This document shows, one piece after another, positions 1-12,600 of a stretch of DNA of 64,000 nt. The position numbers and the translations under genes were made by a program. Within the stretch, counting starts at the first letter, position 1, and every line of letters begins with the position of its first letter. The stretch lies in NCBI RefSeq assembly GCF_023101765.2, contig NC_064236.1, positions 14,286,993 through 14,350,992 of the forward strand, in the 5' to 3' direction. The stretch is from Spodoptera frugiperda. Lineage: Eukaryota; Arthropoda; Insecta; Lepidoptera; Noctuidae. Under the pieces are notes generated by a model. The model was not told the DNA's origin and made no database searches. It was given only the letters and a program-made list of their open reading frames with translations.

Positions 1-2197
1 TAACTTTGAAGAACACAATTGTTGGTAGCGAAGGTCACTGACCTGTCCTCGAATAGTCAGTATGAACAGTAATCCGTTACCCTCAGTTGACTTTAATTTG
101 ACGAAATGACGAATCGACGAAATGTTCTTTCTTTATTTTTTTGTTGGCAGCATTAAATGTTTCTTACTAATAGGCAGTATTATTTGTATTGATGTAGATA
201 TAAGCATAAGATTATGTGGGTGTATCTATCTCTGTACAGTAAGCTAAAACCTAAACTCCTTTTGACTATTATTAAATGAAATCTAACCTTAATTTTCGAG
301 TCTACATTTAATGTAGCTCGACCGTCATCCTACATTATTGTGCTGTAATAGTACTTGCGACTATTGATGAAAAAGTAATGACTAATCACAGCTTACAAAA
401 TCTTACAAAAGTTAAATACAACTTAACAAAAACCTCGCTTACCATTTTATACCTTAAAACAAACAAATAAAATAAATAATACTTTAAAAACAATATTTAA
501 AAAATGTGCATTCATAGAGACGGACAAGGCATAAATGACAAAAGAGAAACTACTTTTTTCAAATTAAGAACTACGCATTTTAAAACAATGACAGTTAAAT
601 GACCATGTGACTGCGACATTGGCACAAGAGAATATAATCAGCCGCTCCAGCAAGCGTTGCGAGCTACTTGGTGAAATTATAGGATTAATTCATAAGCAAA
701 CTGTACTGAAATGATGATTTTCTATGATAATTCTTAGTGAATTATGACAATATGTTGTCACGACCTAGTTGGTTGTTCTTTTGAAACCTTGTCATCCATT
801 TATGAGGTAGCTTGCTCCATTTTGGACCGCCAACTGTACCTACATAATTATAATGGTTGTCTAACATTTGAAAATGTCGTGGCGTTTGATTGAATATAAC
901 CTTTCATTCTGATATGGAAAGAGGCCAAACTTCACTCCGGTTTACAGTACAGTATACCAACTTCATTTCATCAGTTACTTTTTGATACCATGGCATATTC
1001 GTAGAAATAAGAGCTAGGCCTACCTGTAAACCTCACTCTCTACTATCGAGACTCTCAGAACCGATTTATCTCAAAAAAGACTATACCTAATCTAAGCTCA
1101 AATCCGATACCTGTAACAACAGTTACAAAACACAGATAAATCTGAACACGCTCAGTGGCAATAAAGCCATAATTCCAGCATTACCTTCAATATGTTACAA
1201 ATTAGTTACCTCACTTTCACTAAAAGTGATAATTTATGTTGCATTATTGACACATAATGTTGCGCAACAAACCGACGCCGGCGCAGTAACTTGTAAGTTA
1301 CAGTTCCAGTGTCGCTAGCTCCGAGAAATGGGCCGACAGAAAACTAAAGTTACCGGTAATTGCAACATAGTGCCTTCCAATTAATTTAATACTGATGCAG
1401 TTATGATTATCGTTGCAATACTATTACTATATTCCGATTTTATTATCTAATCGATTATTACGGTCGAGTTGCATTAATCTATGTCATTCTATGGTGTCAC
1501 TGTTTCCAGATAATTTGTTAAGTAATATTCATTTAACAATAAATCAAGTTGCTTCAATGATCGTATTGTTGCGCGTTGCAAGTTTAATTACAAATGCTTG
1601 AGGTATTTCATTTGACAGCCAGAACAAACAAATATTATTATGATAACTTTCAACGTGAGTTAATAAATAGGCAAACACTTTTCTCATGAAACGACGAAAT
1701 TGATTGTCTTATAAAGCTTGGAATATGATAATAAATAAACAGACATTACATGATTTGCTTTTAAAGTTACTCTAAAACACAAAGCTAAACAAAATAAACT
1801 AATTTCACAGTTTAACAAAAATAAACCTAAATGCGCAATTGAACATATCAAGCCAGCAACAAAAAAGAAATAAAAGTGCATTTTTATGTGTACAATATAC
1901 ATAAAAATATACTGATTTATTTCACACAAACGTAATTTATACAAATGCACAAAGCAGTATCGCTGTAGTGATCAGAAAGTACAAATTAAGACTGTCCTTG
2001 CACGCTTTTTCTGTAAAGATCGATTAAAGCAGAACGATTAGATGATTCATAGTACATTGTAATACTAAGATACTTGACTATATTTATATTCTTATAGCTT
2101 TGTCCAAGATTTTGCTCGATAACAAACCTAGATTTAAATGGAATGCAAAAGTCTTGCAATTATATTAAAGATCTTTTTAATAATTATTAATAAAAAA
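1..2197. other. Gene-free AT-rich stretch
   Basis: No open frame here has recognisable domains or splice-flanked coding character. The only frames are short and AT-rich. I see no RNA gene and no clear mobile element. It could contain 5' untranslated exons of the calpain gene downstream, but nothing in the sequence marks them. Confidence 0.5.
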
Positions 2198-2444
2198 TCA
2201 CACACATTGTAATGTAAGTAAGTATAATTATATGTTATTTTTGGAGTCGGTGTCAGCCTAGGAAATGTTGCCAACAACTAGACGGCACGGCCACGGCACG
2301 GGCGGAGTGGTGGTAAGTACCTACTTTCAACTGGTGTAAAACTGTAATGTTTTATTGTGATAATAGGTAAATCCGATCTTAATGGCTGACACCGACTCCA
2401 GAAATAACCAATAATTGTACCTACTTACATTACAATGTGTGTGA
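2198..2444. repeat. Foldback (MITE-like) element, about 60-bp inverted ends
   Basis: The left arm (2198-2258, from ATCACACACATTG to GGTGTCAGCC) reappears inverted at 2384-2444, with a few small mismatches and gaps. The roughly 125-bp centre includes a GC-rich patch near 2281-2310. There is no coding capacity. The structure is that of a non-autonomous DNA transposon or foldback element. No target-site duplication could be assigned. Confidence 0.8.
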
Positions 2445-2647
2445 TGAGTTAGTAAACATAGTTGATCTATTAAGTTGTTGAAAAATACGCTATTATTTAT
2501 TTTACTTTTTAGTGCTGATAATTTGTTTTGGAATATTTATTTTTTGAAGTCGGTTTTTATGTTATTATTACTTGTGCTATTGGGAAGCTATTAAAGATCG
2601 GTTCATATCTGACGTAAAATATGTCCAGCGTATCATCGGAAGTACTG

Positions 2648-3134
2648 ATCCCACAAAAACATTTCATGTTAAATGTTGCCAAGACGAGACCATATAGCTC
2701 GCACTTTCAAAAAGTAATCAGATCCCGTGTAGAGCCAAGTTTCTAACCCTACATGCCCAGACCTAAATCGATAAGCCCAATACACTCAAGTTACGGGGAA
2801 ATTCTACAGCCATAGCTCGACTGCGTAGTTCGTAGCGCGTAGCAGAGTTTTTACGCTATAATCTCGTAGCAAACGTGCAAACCTTGGACGTAACTGGCGA
2901 GTTGGCCGCACGGAAAGAGTTTAGAAGATTGAATAGATTCTTAAGCTCAAGCCCATATGACAATAGCAAAATATTATTGCGGCCCCGTAACTTGAGTGTG
3001 AAATTAGGGCTTACGATTTAGGTCTGGGCATTAGGGTTATAAACTTGGCTCTACACGGGATCTGATTACTTTTTGACAGTGCAGCTATATGGTCTCGACT
3101 TGGAAACATTTAACATGAAATGTTTTTGTGGGAT
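2648..3134. repeat. Large foldback element, about 150-bp inverted arms
   Basis: The left arm 2648-2798 begins ATCCCACAAAAACATTTC. It matches, inverted, the right arm 2983-3134, which ends TTTTGTGGGAT, with scattered substitutions. The spacer is about 184 bp. There is no open frame, so this is a non-autonomous TIR or foldback element. The arms are much longer than those of most MITEs. I see no confident target-site duplication. Confidence 0.85.
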
Positions 3135-3281
3135 TTCATTTCTTTTTGTAGGTTGAATATGATAGATAGATAAAATGAGCGACAAACCGTACATGTTTTT
3201 TTTAAAGTCGCTCATAAAACTAACCTATACTACAATTGCAAATACCTACTTATTCAATCTTTGAATTTCTTAATTAAATTT

Positions 3282-3457
3282 AACAGAAAATTGCAAAAAC
3301 CTAATACTTTTTATCAATGAAAATTAAAACACTAGTACCTAACTAAACCTTCACCTACTAAACTACTAAAGAAAGAAAATTGCAAATAATCCTAATACTT
3401 TTTATCAATGAAAATTAAAAACTAGTACTAAACCTTTACCTACTACAACTACTAACA
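3282..3457. repeat. Imperfect tandem duplication, about 90-bp unit
   Basis: Two copies lie head to tail, at about 3282-3368 and 3376-3457. Both carry CTAATACTTTTTATCAATG followed by the same A-rich text and a CACCTACTA/TACCTACTA tail. It is a small local duplication with no coding content. Confidence 0.7.
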
Positions 3458-4539
3458 ATTAAATATTAGGCAAATGCGCGATAGCAAACTTTTAAATCAC
3501 TGTATTCCGAAAATTTTTCATTCAAAGACAACCGTCAAGACGTCTGCCCTCGCTCTGCCCGCGTTCGGGTGCCGCGCTCGCTGAAAGGCCGATTATTTTT
3601 AGCTACTGCGCGGGGACGAAGGCGGCGGGCGTTGGCGCATACTATATTACGATGCTTATGTTCAAAAGTATATTGATTAATAAACATACCGAAGTGAACT
3701 AGTAATATTATTCATATCTTATACTTTGGGTAGGATAATATTTTGCTTGATGAAAAACCTATGTATGTTAAATTTTCAGATTTCAAGCAGGAAATAGGGA
3801 ATTAAGTTTCCCTATTTCAGATTTTTACCCCTCCGCGGCCGCATTCAACTAGCGTCAAAAGTTGCGGAATTAACAAACTTAATACCCCCTGATATGGGGT
3901 TTGCAAAAGTTCCGAGGATTTTTTTGTTGTATGGGTACTAATACTAGCTTCATACCAAATTTCAGTTTTCTATGGACTTAAAGGAAGTACCTTAATAATT
4001 TTGTCTGATCATCAGTGAGTGAGTGAGTGAGTCAAATCGGGGTATTTTAGATATCAATAAAATCTAAAGTATAAGAGCTATGCAATTGAAACTTTAAGGT
4101 TTATTAAGTCTACTACTGACATTATATTAGGAAATTTTTGTTTATCTGGTTAACCCAAACTCAATATGAAGGTTAAAATACGACGAAGCGCTTCGTAAAA
4201 TAGGTAGTACTTGCGCTTGCGCTTCGCTTGGCTCGTCTTGGCTGGGGCACTGTGTGAACAGATGTATCATCGTTTTATGTGAAAATCGATTGTTCTTCTA
4301 TTCTGGCGTTACGCGACCGTACGCGATGCGATGTTCCGTCAGATATAAACCGCCCTAAGAAAAGTAACCTTCCGCAACAAATAACAAACACAATTATTCT
4401 GACTTTGTTTCAATCGCTCATAGGAATCGAATGCATCAAGCAGAAGGCGACATTATTAAAAGCTGCCGTTAAGGCGAAGGTGGTATTAGTTCTAATTCAC
4501 ATCATTGAATTATAATGAAATCTAAAATTATTGTAACTA
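3458..4539. other. Gene-free stretch with an unclassified interspersed repeat
   Basis: A short GC-rich patch lies at about 3540-3635. Repeat-like text at about 3770-4080 includes a (GTGA)n microsatellite at 4015-4032. No gene is supported. Confidence 0.4.
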
Positions 4540-4830
4540 GGCTGACAACCTAGCCAGTACGATGGCTGCAGACTGCCTAGCGGGTTACCAGAGCAGTTTT
4601 TAGTCGGTAAGAGTCTTAATCTCTCTCTTGCCTCGCCCAAGGCGGAAGAAGTCATTGGATGATTTTGCCCCACAAAAACAAATCCATTACGATGAGAGTA
4701 ACTTTCAAAGGTACATCAGACATTTGATTTGCTCCAATCCGTGATGATCCATGATGGTTCAAAAACCCCAATTCCCAAAACTCTAAAAGACCGACAACGC
4801 ACTTGTAAACTCTTCTGGTGTTGCGAATGT
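4540..4830. repeat. Interspersed repeat pieces (CTGCAGACTNCCTAGCG family)
   Basis: The text at about 4560-4660 (CTAGCGGG, then TTTTTAGTCGGTAAGAGTC and CCTCGCCCAAGGCGG) recurs at about 16660-16830 and 37930-38060, and inverted at about 42230-42300. The adjoining 4720-4820 resembles, inverted, the repeat at 48411-48680. These are dispersed non-coding repeats of a kind common in moth genomes. Their class is not resolved here. Confidence 0.6.
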
Positions 4831-6509
4831 TCATGGACAGCGTCGATTGCTACGATTGCATAGGGAATCAGTGGCTTGTTTTCGTAATAAAAACATTCGG
4901 TAGATATGAGCTGTCTTGGTAACCGTCTACCACGTGCCTTTTGTATTAAACCAGTAAAAGTTTTCACCTCCACGTGGTACTTTGGTAACAAAAATTATTG
5001 TGTACTAAGATTTCCCAACCGCCCCGACGCAATGACGTGCTTTATGAAGTTTTAAAACAACACGATTGTTAGTGAGAAGTCTTACTAAGGCCCTTACGTT
5101 CAGTGCATTTAGGTAACAGAACATATTTTGAATTCACTAAAAATAAACTTGGAGGAAAAATACGGTTGTTCTTGTACCCTTACCTAACCTACCGTTACGA
5201 CGGTTGGGGTAGGTTTGTACTGTTTAGCAATACATTTACAGTAGTGAATTGACGAGCAAACATCCACATCTTACTTCTAGTTTAAAAATAACTCATACTG
5301 GAGAAAACTTTCATGACATTTTCGTGACGTACCATATAAGCACACTGAGTACACATAAGTACGCATTGAACATCATAAACGTATATTCTGTTTTTGTTAA
5401 GATCGGTGGCTCATTGGGATCAACTAAACGAGGCACAGTCGTCAGACGCTCCACTGCCACGCTATTCAGGTCGAAATATCTACCATAAAAACTGAACATG
5501 AAAACTTTTCGGTCAATTAAACTCCTCAACGGTACTTACTGTGTTGATACTCGTATCTATCATAATTATATGGATTTGCCGCTACGAACTAACTCTGCAT
5601 ATCTTCATGTTCCTATAATTTATTTGAATAGGAACACCAAATGTGTACTTATAGAGTAAATCGTAAGTCTCTTCCCCCATGAAACTTAATAATAATTATA
5701 GGAAAGTGGTAGTTGAAGTTTTTGCAATTGTAAATCTTTAAGAGTGATTAGATCTCGATGAACTACCTGTTCAGGGAACGTTAACACAATCATGTAGCCG
5801 CAAAATTTACCGGTGAGCAAAGCAAAAATATTCTATTCAGCCAAATCAGAGAGAATAAGTAGTGTTGGTGCGTTTGATTAGAGTTTCCAGGACATGAAAA
5901 CTAGATATATGTACCTATATAATTACATAAAATATTTAAGATTATAATGGCCTTATTGTACTGATCACACACACATAAGTGATCGTGTAAACGAGCACAA
6001 CTATCTTCAGTATTCGCTATACCTGTTATGGTAATAATACCTATATAGTTCTGTAGTCTAAAGGAAAACTTTGTATACCAATAAATGTTGACATTGTTGA
6101 GAGTTCAATAAAATAGACAAGTTAATCATATGGTCATTGGCCTCGTTGGTTCCGCATTGTCAACAAGGTAAACTGCCAAGATTGTAATCTACAATAAGAA
6201 TTTATTTATTTACCAACCTTATTATGATTAGTTGCTGTTGATGCAAAAGGATTAATTAGTGAGGAATGTAATTTGATGTATTTTTACACTGAGAAAAAAG
6301 GCAATGAAGTTCGTATTTGAGTTATTTTTGGCAATGGGCAAACGAACTGATCACCCGATGATAAATGGTTGGTCTGCACCAACCTGCTGCTCATGAATAT
6401 GAACCTCTAGCATGGCTTGAATCTAGTCGAGTTCCTCGTCAAATAATTATGTGATTAAGCCGAAAAACGTAAAAATTCATCTCAGGAAAGTTATAATATA
6501 CACATAATT

Positions 6510-6680
6510 AGGATTTTCTCCTGTGTCGTGGGTGCGTTTACAAACATACAATTTCACATGCACATGACACCCAGACCCGAAACAATAATTTGTGGATCAC
6601 ACAAAGAGTTGCTTCGTGCGGGAATCGAACCCGCTACCCGTTGCACGGCAGCCAGTTGCCCACCCACCGCGCCAACCGTG
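6510..6680 (-). mobile_element. tRNA-derived SINE, copy 1
   Basis: Read on the minus strand it has an A-box-like TGGCGCGGTGGG near the start. A B-box/T-arm GCGGGTTCGATTCCCGC follows, then a tRNA-unrelated body ending GGAGAAAATCCTAA. It is one of four copies in the window (see 18437-18610, 41148-41315 and 54411-54553). The box spacing and T-arm identify it as an RNA polymerase III-type SINE. The open frame that crosses it is an artefact. Confidence 0.8.
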
Positions 6681-9480
6681 CAGTCAAAATCTTTGAAACG
6701 TCAAAATCTGTCTGTAACATGTTCATTATTAATCGTAGACTTGTTAATTAACGATAACGGCATTAAACTTTAACGAACACACGCTTATTTTATAAGAACA
6801 CAGTGAAGAGCCAGTAAAAAGATATTCATAGTATAATGAACACGATAGTTAGTACTTAAATCTAATAAAGAAATCAATGCGCACGAGTGAACGTAACTAG
6901 TGTTGCAGTTATATTACCATGTTAGATTAGATCATGTTGGTAATTACATCATCGGACTTTCATATGAGATGAATATTTCGATAGCTACTCTTGCTGTGGT
7001 AGTGATAGGTGCTCGTAGAGTGGACTGACCTGAACTCATTAACTACTGCAAGTGCTAGGTCGACAACGAACTGTACAAACGATTTACTGACATAAGGCTA
7101 ATTTTATTACCTACTCGGTATTTTGCTGGTTTATTTTGGTTCCACAATACCCGACCAAACTGCCAAATTAGACACTAATTTTACCTACTAAATTGCAGCG
7201 GACGCTTCGGATACTTTTTAGAAATAAGAGTATATTATACTATACGCATAAGTGAGTGGACAGGATCTAAAAATGTAGTTCTGGACACAAAATATATAGT
7301 ACATAAACTTCTTCTGAATCTGCATATCTATTTCGAAGTAATATAAAAACAAAAGTAAAGTATAACAACTCGGTCTTCGATCTTACACACATTAACGTTG
7401 GAACTTGTGAAAGTCCGACGTAAAAAGTGGAATCCCATTGAGATCTGATTTTATTAAAATTAATTTTCCATTGTAGGCACAAACAATAACTCGCGATTTC
7501 CAATGGAATGAGAGAAAACTGTGGTTGCAGACGTAATTGAGGTAACCACGTGATGATAGTCGTTGTTACAATTGCTGTTATTAACAAAATTTAAAGAAAG
7601 TACTATTAAATTATTTTAGGATTCATTTATATATAGAACTATATCTTTAACTTTGAAAGATCCGGATTCCTCTAGATTGAACCACAAGTTAATAAATGGA
7701 TCATTGTGCTACATACAAACAAAGTCCTACTCAAGCAAATCAGTTTAAAGATTTTATACAAAATCCAAGGAAAAATCGTTGAAACATTATGTACACCTAC
7801 GTGTTGTAAGCTGAGTGATAACAACAAAAAAATATGATGTAAAACGAACTTCGGTTTGAACCCAAATCTATTATTATGCAACTACATATGTCAGTACCAA
7901 CCAATATTTATGTTTCAATAGCAACAAAATTGCCCATGTATTATACGGAGTCACTATGAAAAAAATGACAATGCCGCATATAATTTTGTGAATATACTGT
8001 CAAACTAATAATTACGGCGATAGTGACATGGCACTGTAGTAATTATCACACCATTGCAATCAAGTCTAGCTGACTGGGGTCTAATAACCCGTAATGACTG
8101 GTCTACACGATTCTATAATAAAGGGATTCGTTGTCTTTACAATGTTGTTATAAGCACTAGAGTGAATTAAAACATCGCGATATAAAATAAAACAAATTAT
8201 GTACCTTTTATTACGAAACCTTAAAATGGCGGCTGGCTTTGTGGGGAGGAAAACTAGGGAGTGTGGAGTTCTTACCTAACCACCAAAAGAGGCACCATGA
8301 CCCCTAGATAGACCAGCTCCATCATACAACAGCTATTACGACAGAAACATCTTTACGGATATCTACATCTCTCTTCAGCCATAGGAAATGTAAGTACCTA
8401 CGATCTAAAGGCAGAAATTACATTGCTTTGTTCAATATTGATTTTTGTTTTGACTGTTGACAAACGTCTGGTCGTCTCCTGAGATTGATTACCAACAGAA
8501 AAACATTTAGATGATTTGCTGATGGGTGCAAAGAGCATGTGACATTGTGGTTGTACACGCTCTCACTCTGAGACAAATCACTTAGGTGTCAATGACAATG
8601 ATACACATCGGTGTATCGATAGTATAAAAATTCGTGTATCGGACACACTATCATACACGGGCGTCTATGTTATTTTATACTTAGGAAGAAAAACTTAAGG
8701 AAATCTACTGGACCTACAGACCAGCCAACAAATCACATACCTAAAAATAGTCTATGATAAGCTGAATATCAAATAAAATATTTCTATCATGGCAATGTGA
8801 CTAATATCATGAGATGGGTGGACTGTAAAAATACCTAATGATAATGTTGTGTATATAGTTGTTTATAAAATACAAGCTGATTATTCAATGCTAACTCTAA
8901 TTCATATAATTATGCAAAATGTATTTATCAGCAACTTCGGTGCTTTACATCCTAGGTGTAAATTACCTATACATATGTATGTCCTATTTATTATTCTGAT
9001 CGTAGCACATTATGGCTGGACGACTGGTCACCATTTATTTACCACGCTCCACTTGTTCGCTGTGTCAGTGAAGCAGCAATACACAGTTCCGTTAAGATTT
9101 ATTATAGATTTTTGCGTCTTAAGCTTTAAGATTTCTATTTCTATTTACTCTACTTGTTTTGAATGCAATCATCATAATTTCGCGGTTACTATGCTTCGAA
9201 CAATACTTCGTTGTAGGCAGAAAATTGTGACCCTTGATTTGATCAAGTCTGTGTTATTTCTCCAAAGTCTTGAGAATGTCGTCTTATATTAGGTATAGCA
9301 GTTGTATTTATCAGGAATCTTAAGAATCAAAAGTGAACGATGTGTTATGTGACCAAATGTAGTTAATTTTAAATAGCTATTGAGGGATTCTGACAGATAG
9401 CGATTCTAAAGAGTTATAAAGGGCTCATATGAGTTTATGCCTATGACTTTTAACTAAATAGCATGTCTCTTCTTCCACAG
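6681..9480. other. Upstream region of the calpain gene, no coding exon seen
   Basis: AT-rich with no domain-bearing frame. The region ends in a good splice acceptor (TTCTTCCACAG) at 9480, so an unseen 5' exon must lie upstream, here or further left. A 147-codon frame at 8849-9292 is not supported as a gene. Confidence 0.45.
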
Positions 9481-9481
9481 G

Positions 9482-9619
9482 ATGACAGACTACGAGCGCA
9501 TCAAGCAGACGTGTCTGGAGAAGGGGGAGCTCTGGGAAGACCCTGACTTCCCCGCTAATCAGTCCTCAGTGTTTTACTACCAGACTCCCCCTTTTCACTT
9601 CGAGTGGAAGAGATCTAAG
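9482..9619 (+). CDS. CalpC: CalpC exon 1 (start codon)
   Basis: Codes residues 1-46, MTDYERIKQTCLEKGELWED onward, ending in WKRSK. The acceptor TTCCACAG ends at 9480, one base before the ATG, and the donor GTATGT follows 9619. The phase is 0. Confidence 0.9.
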
Positions 9620-12600
9620 GTATGTGTCTTAATAACATAAATAAATTAATAATGTAAATAGATAAATCTCTCTTGTTTCGCAAGAATGGATTAAATATAG
9701 TTTTAGTCGAGAAATCTTAGCTGTCTGTTGGTATGCTATTTTACAATCCCCGTTAGAGGTGCATTTGCAACTATACTTATACATATATTCGAGTCTTGAG
9801 CAAGTGACAACTATCCGGTCAGTCACTTACCAGTGTGGGTGTAAAATGCCTTACAATATTGCGAACAACGAACTGCTTCTTGAGTATCGATTGACCATAT
9901 TTCTTACATCACAAGGCCGCAATGCATAAAGCTTTCGTAAAGATATACAATATACGTGTACCTCTTGCCCAAATGTTATACGAAAAAGAGCACAATACGA
10001 TGACGTCATAAGAAAAAAATGATTCGAGTCTCGTATCGAAAACACGCGATTGTAAACATTCCGTTAGAAATTATAACACTGCCGAATAAGATGATGTGTA
10101 GAAACTAAGAGTGGTTCGTTGATACACGAACTTTTATTTTAGTGGATTTATCACCATTGAGCGGACTGTTATGTTCACGAGCGAAGCGGATTACTCTTCA
10201 TCCGTAAGATTACGAAATTATTTTCAACAATAAATAAAACTTATTTATGCACATGACACTGCTTGACAAATAGCATCATTTTCATATGTGAAAGTTTTAA
10301 ACATTTTTAATGAATAATTTATATTCGTATCTATTCATAGAATTCAATTTGATATTTTCAAAAGTCAAGGAAAGATCAATTTTTAAATATTTGTTTACAA
10401 GCTACGAGTTCTAAGAACTGCATTGTAAATGAATATTTATTTCTAGCCTTATGTAAATACCTAAGAAGTAGACATTATAGGAATACTAAGCTCCATAATG
10501 GTAAATGTCAGCCCTATACGTCTAGTGTTTACACGTCACATAAACTACTAGCACTAGACAAATAATAATATTTTTTGACTACCAAAACCGTTTTTTTTTT
10601 GCCGCTAGCTTCAAGCTCTCAGGCACTTAGGTGTCCCTCAGGCACAAAGTTTAAAATAATGTTATAAAATATGTAAAAACACTGTTCGCTAAAATCGTTG
10701 AAGTTCTTACTTTTAATATTACAAAATACTAATTTTAAAATTACTTATTGTTAAATGGAAACCTTGAAATGTCAACATTTTCAAAATGTCACAACAGTCA
10801 TTGTATTCCGAGTGTTGCCAAAATGAGGTAGGCTACTTAATCTGACTGCTTCGGGTTGGTGGACACAAAGGCAACTGTTAGGTAAGAGCATTTAAGAATA
10901 AGGAAGACGGATGGAAATACAGAAAAGGTAATTTATCAGTTAAGTAATACTCCGGGCACTGGTTTATTAAAATTAAAAATTACTTTTTAAAATTAACGAT
11001 TAGAAACGGTAAAGCTAGTAACGACAACCACGTTAGGAAAACATGCTGAACTGATACATGCAGCAGCTACTGTACAGAGGTCTGGGATATATTCATTTTA
11101 GAAGAAAATTGCTACCTTGAACATTTAAAAGAAAGCCATGTTTCCAAGGCTTGTCCGTCAATCATAGTCCTAAAGGACATATCACACTTTAGCGGCACGC
11201 TCCAATCCAACAATAAACATATCATTTAAATTTAAAAAAATTGAACATTAAATCTTATGTCGTATGATATATTTCATAACGTCCATTAAAAAATAGTGTA
11301 AATTGTGACACCCGTTTGCTGACAGCGCGCTGCACTTTCGTATAGTTACCAAAGCCGCCACCGTGCAGTGTCATTACCGTTTATATTATGTGCGATGACC
11401 CTTAGTGTTGTCCTATATAAATTATGCAACACACTTCGAACATGACCTATAAAAATCAATTAAGTTCCAAAAGATAGCGCTTTAAAATTTTAAAGAAAAT
11501 ATCTCATTGAAGTTTCATAAATGTCAGTCACGATCCGCACCATGACTATCTTCAAATTAAAATAACTTACATTTCCTCACTTATATTATTTACACACTAA
11601 TTCTTAGTTCACCCTTGACACGTTTTTTATTTTCTGGGAAATGTTATAAAAATGCCGATAATTTGTAACGAAATATTTTTTTTTTGCCACAGCATCTGGC
11701 TCATTTTTATGTGGAAATTCATTTGGTATTCTAAATACTGTATGTGGTATGTTTAAGCTCCTTAAAATCAAAAATATATAAAAAATTAAAAAGTACAGAC
11801 TATTCATAGGTCCTGAAATGTTTCAAAAAATTATGCGAATTGGATGAAGTCGGATGTTACAAAATAAATTTTGAGTAAAGCCGTTGAAAGTTTGAAACCG
11901 TTGCAATTAGCAATAGCGATAGTGTGACGTCATTATTGCCATACACAAGTAACAAAAACCAGTCAAGAACTTGTTTGTCTAGATTTCGTAATGAATATTT
12001 TATTTGGTATTAATACAACAACATACGTATCGATACAATACCTATTCGGTTATTTTTAGACCGCAGGTCATTATAAGGATTACAGTAATCTCTTATTAAA
12101 TAAACTCACTATACAAACTCAGGTTTTACTTTCAAAAGTTTAAAACACAACAGATTTACTTCTTTGAGCGAAGTCCAATTTCAGGTGACAATACTTTGGC
12201 ACATTTTCAATGTGTCTTCTTACTTAACTCAAACAAAGACTGACAATATTTTGGTCCTCAAAGTTTGGTATTATTGTTTTCAATATCTACAACAACAACT
12301 GACACACCAGTGTGTGTTGGTTTACCGGTTTAATTGTCGATGGTCTTTCCGAACCGATAGCAACGACCTTCAAAGCAGCAAGAAAAGGGTGTATTCCTTT
12401 TTAAAAATGTGTTTATTAAATCAAATAAACAGATTAGCCACATCACATCACACATCAACAGCCTATAAGTGGCCATTGCTGACCAAAGGCCTCTTCTCGC
12501 ACAGAGAAGGTTTGAGCAATTTAATACAATATCTTCGAATACTTGGATAATGTAATAACACGAGCAGCATGCTAACAAGCATGCAGCAGGCAGGGATTCT

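Noticed and set aside
6528..6773. Open frame MGAFTNIQFHMHMTPRPE..., and similar ones at 18457-18687 and 54416-54643
   Set aside because: These frames lie in copies of one tRNA-derived SINE. They recur because the repeat does, not because a protein is encoded.
8849..9292. 147-codon plus-strand frame just upstream of the first calpain exon
   Set aside because: Low-complexity hydrophobic composition, no domain, and no splice or promoter support. It is not colinear with any calpain N-terminus.
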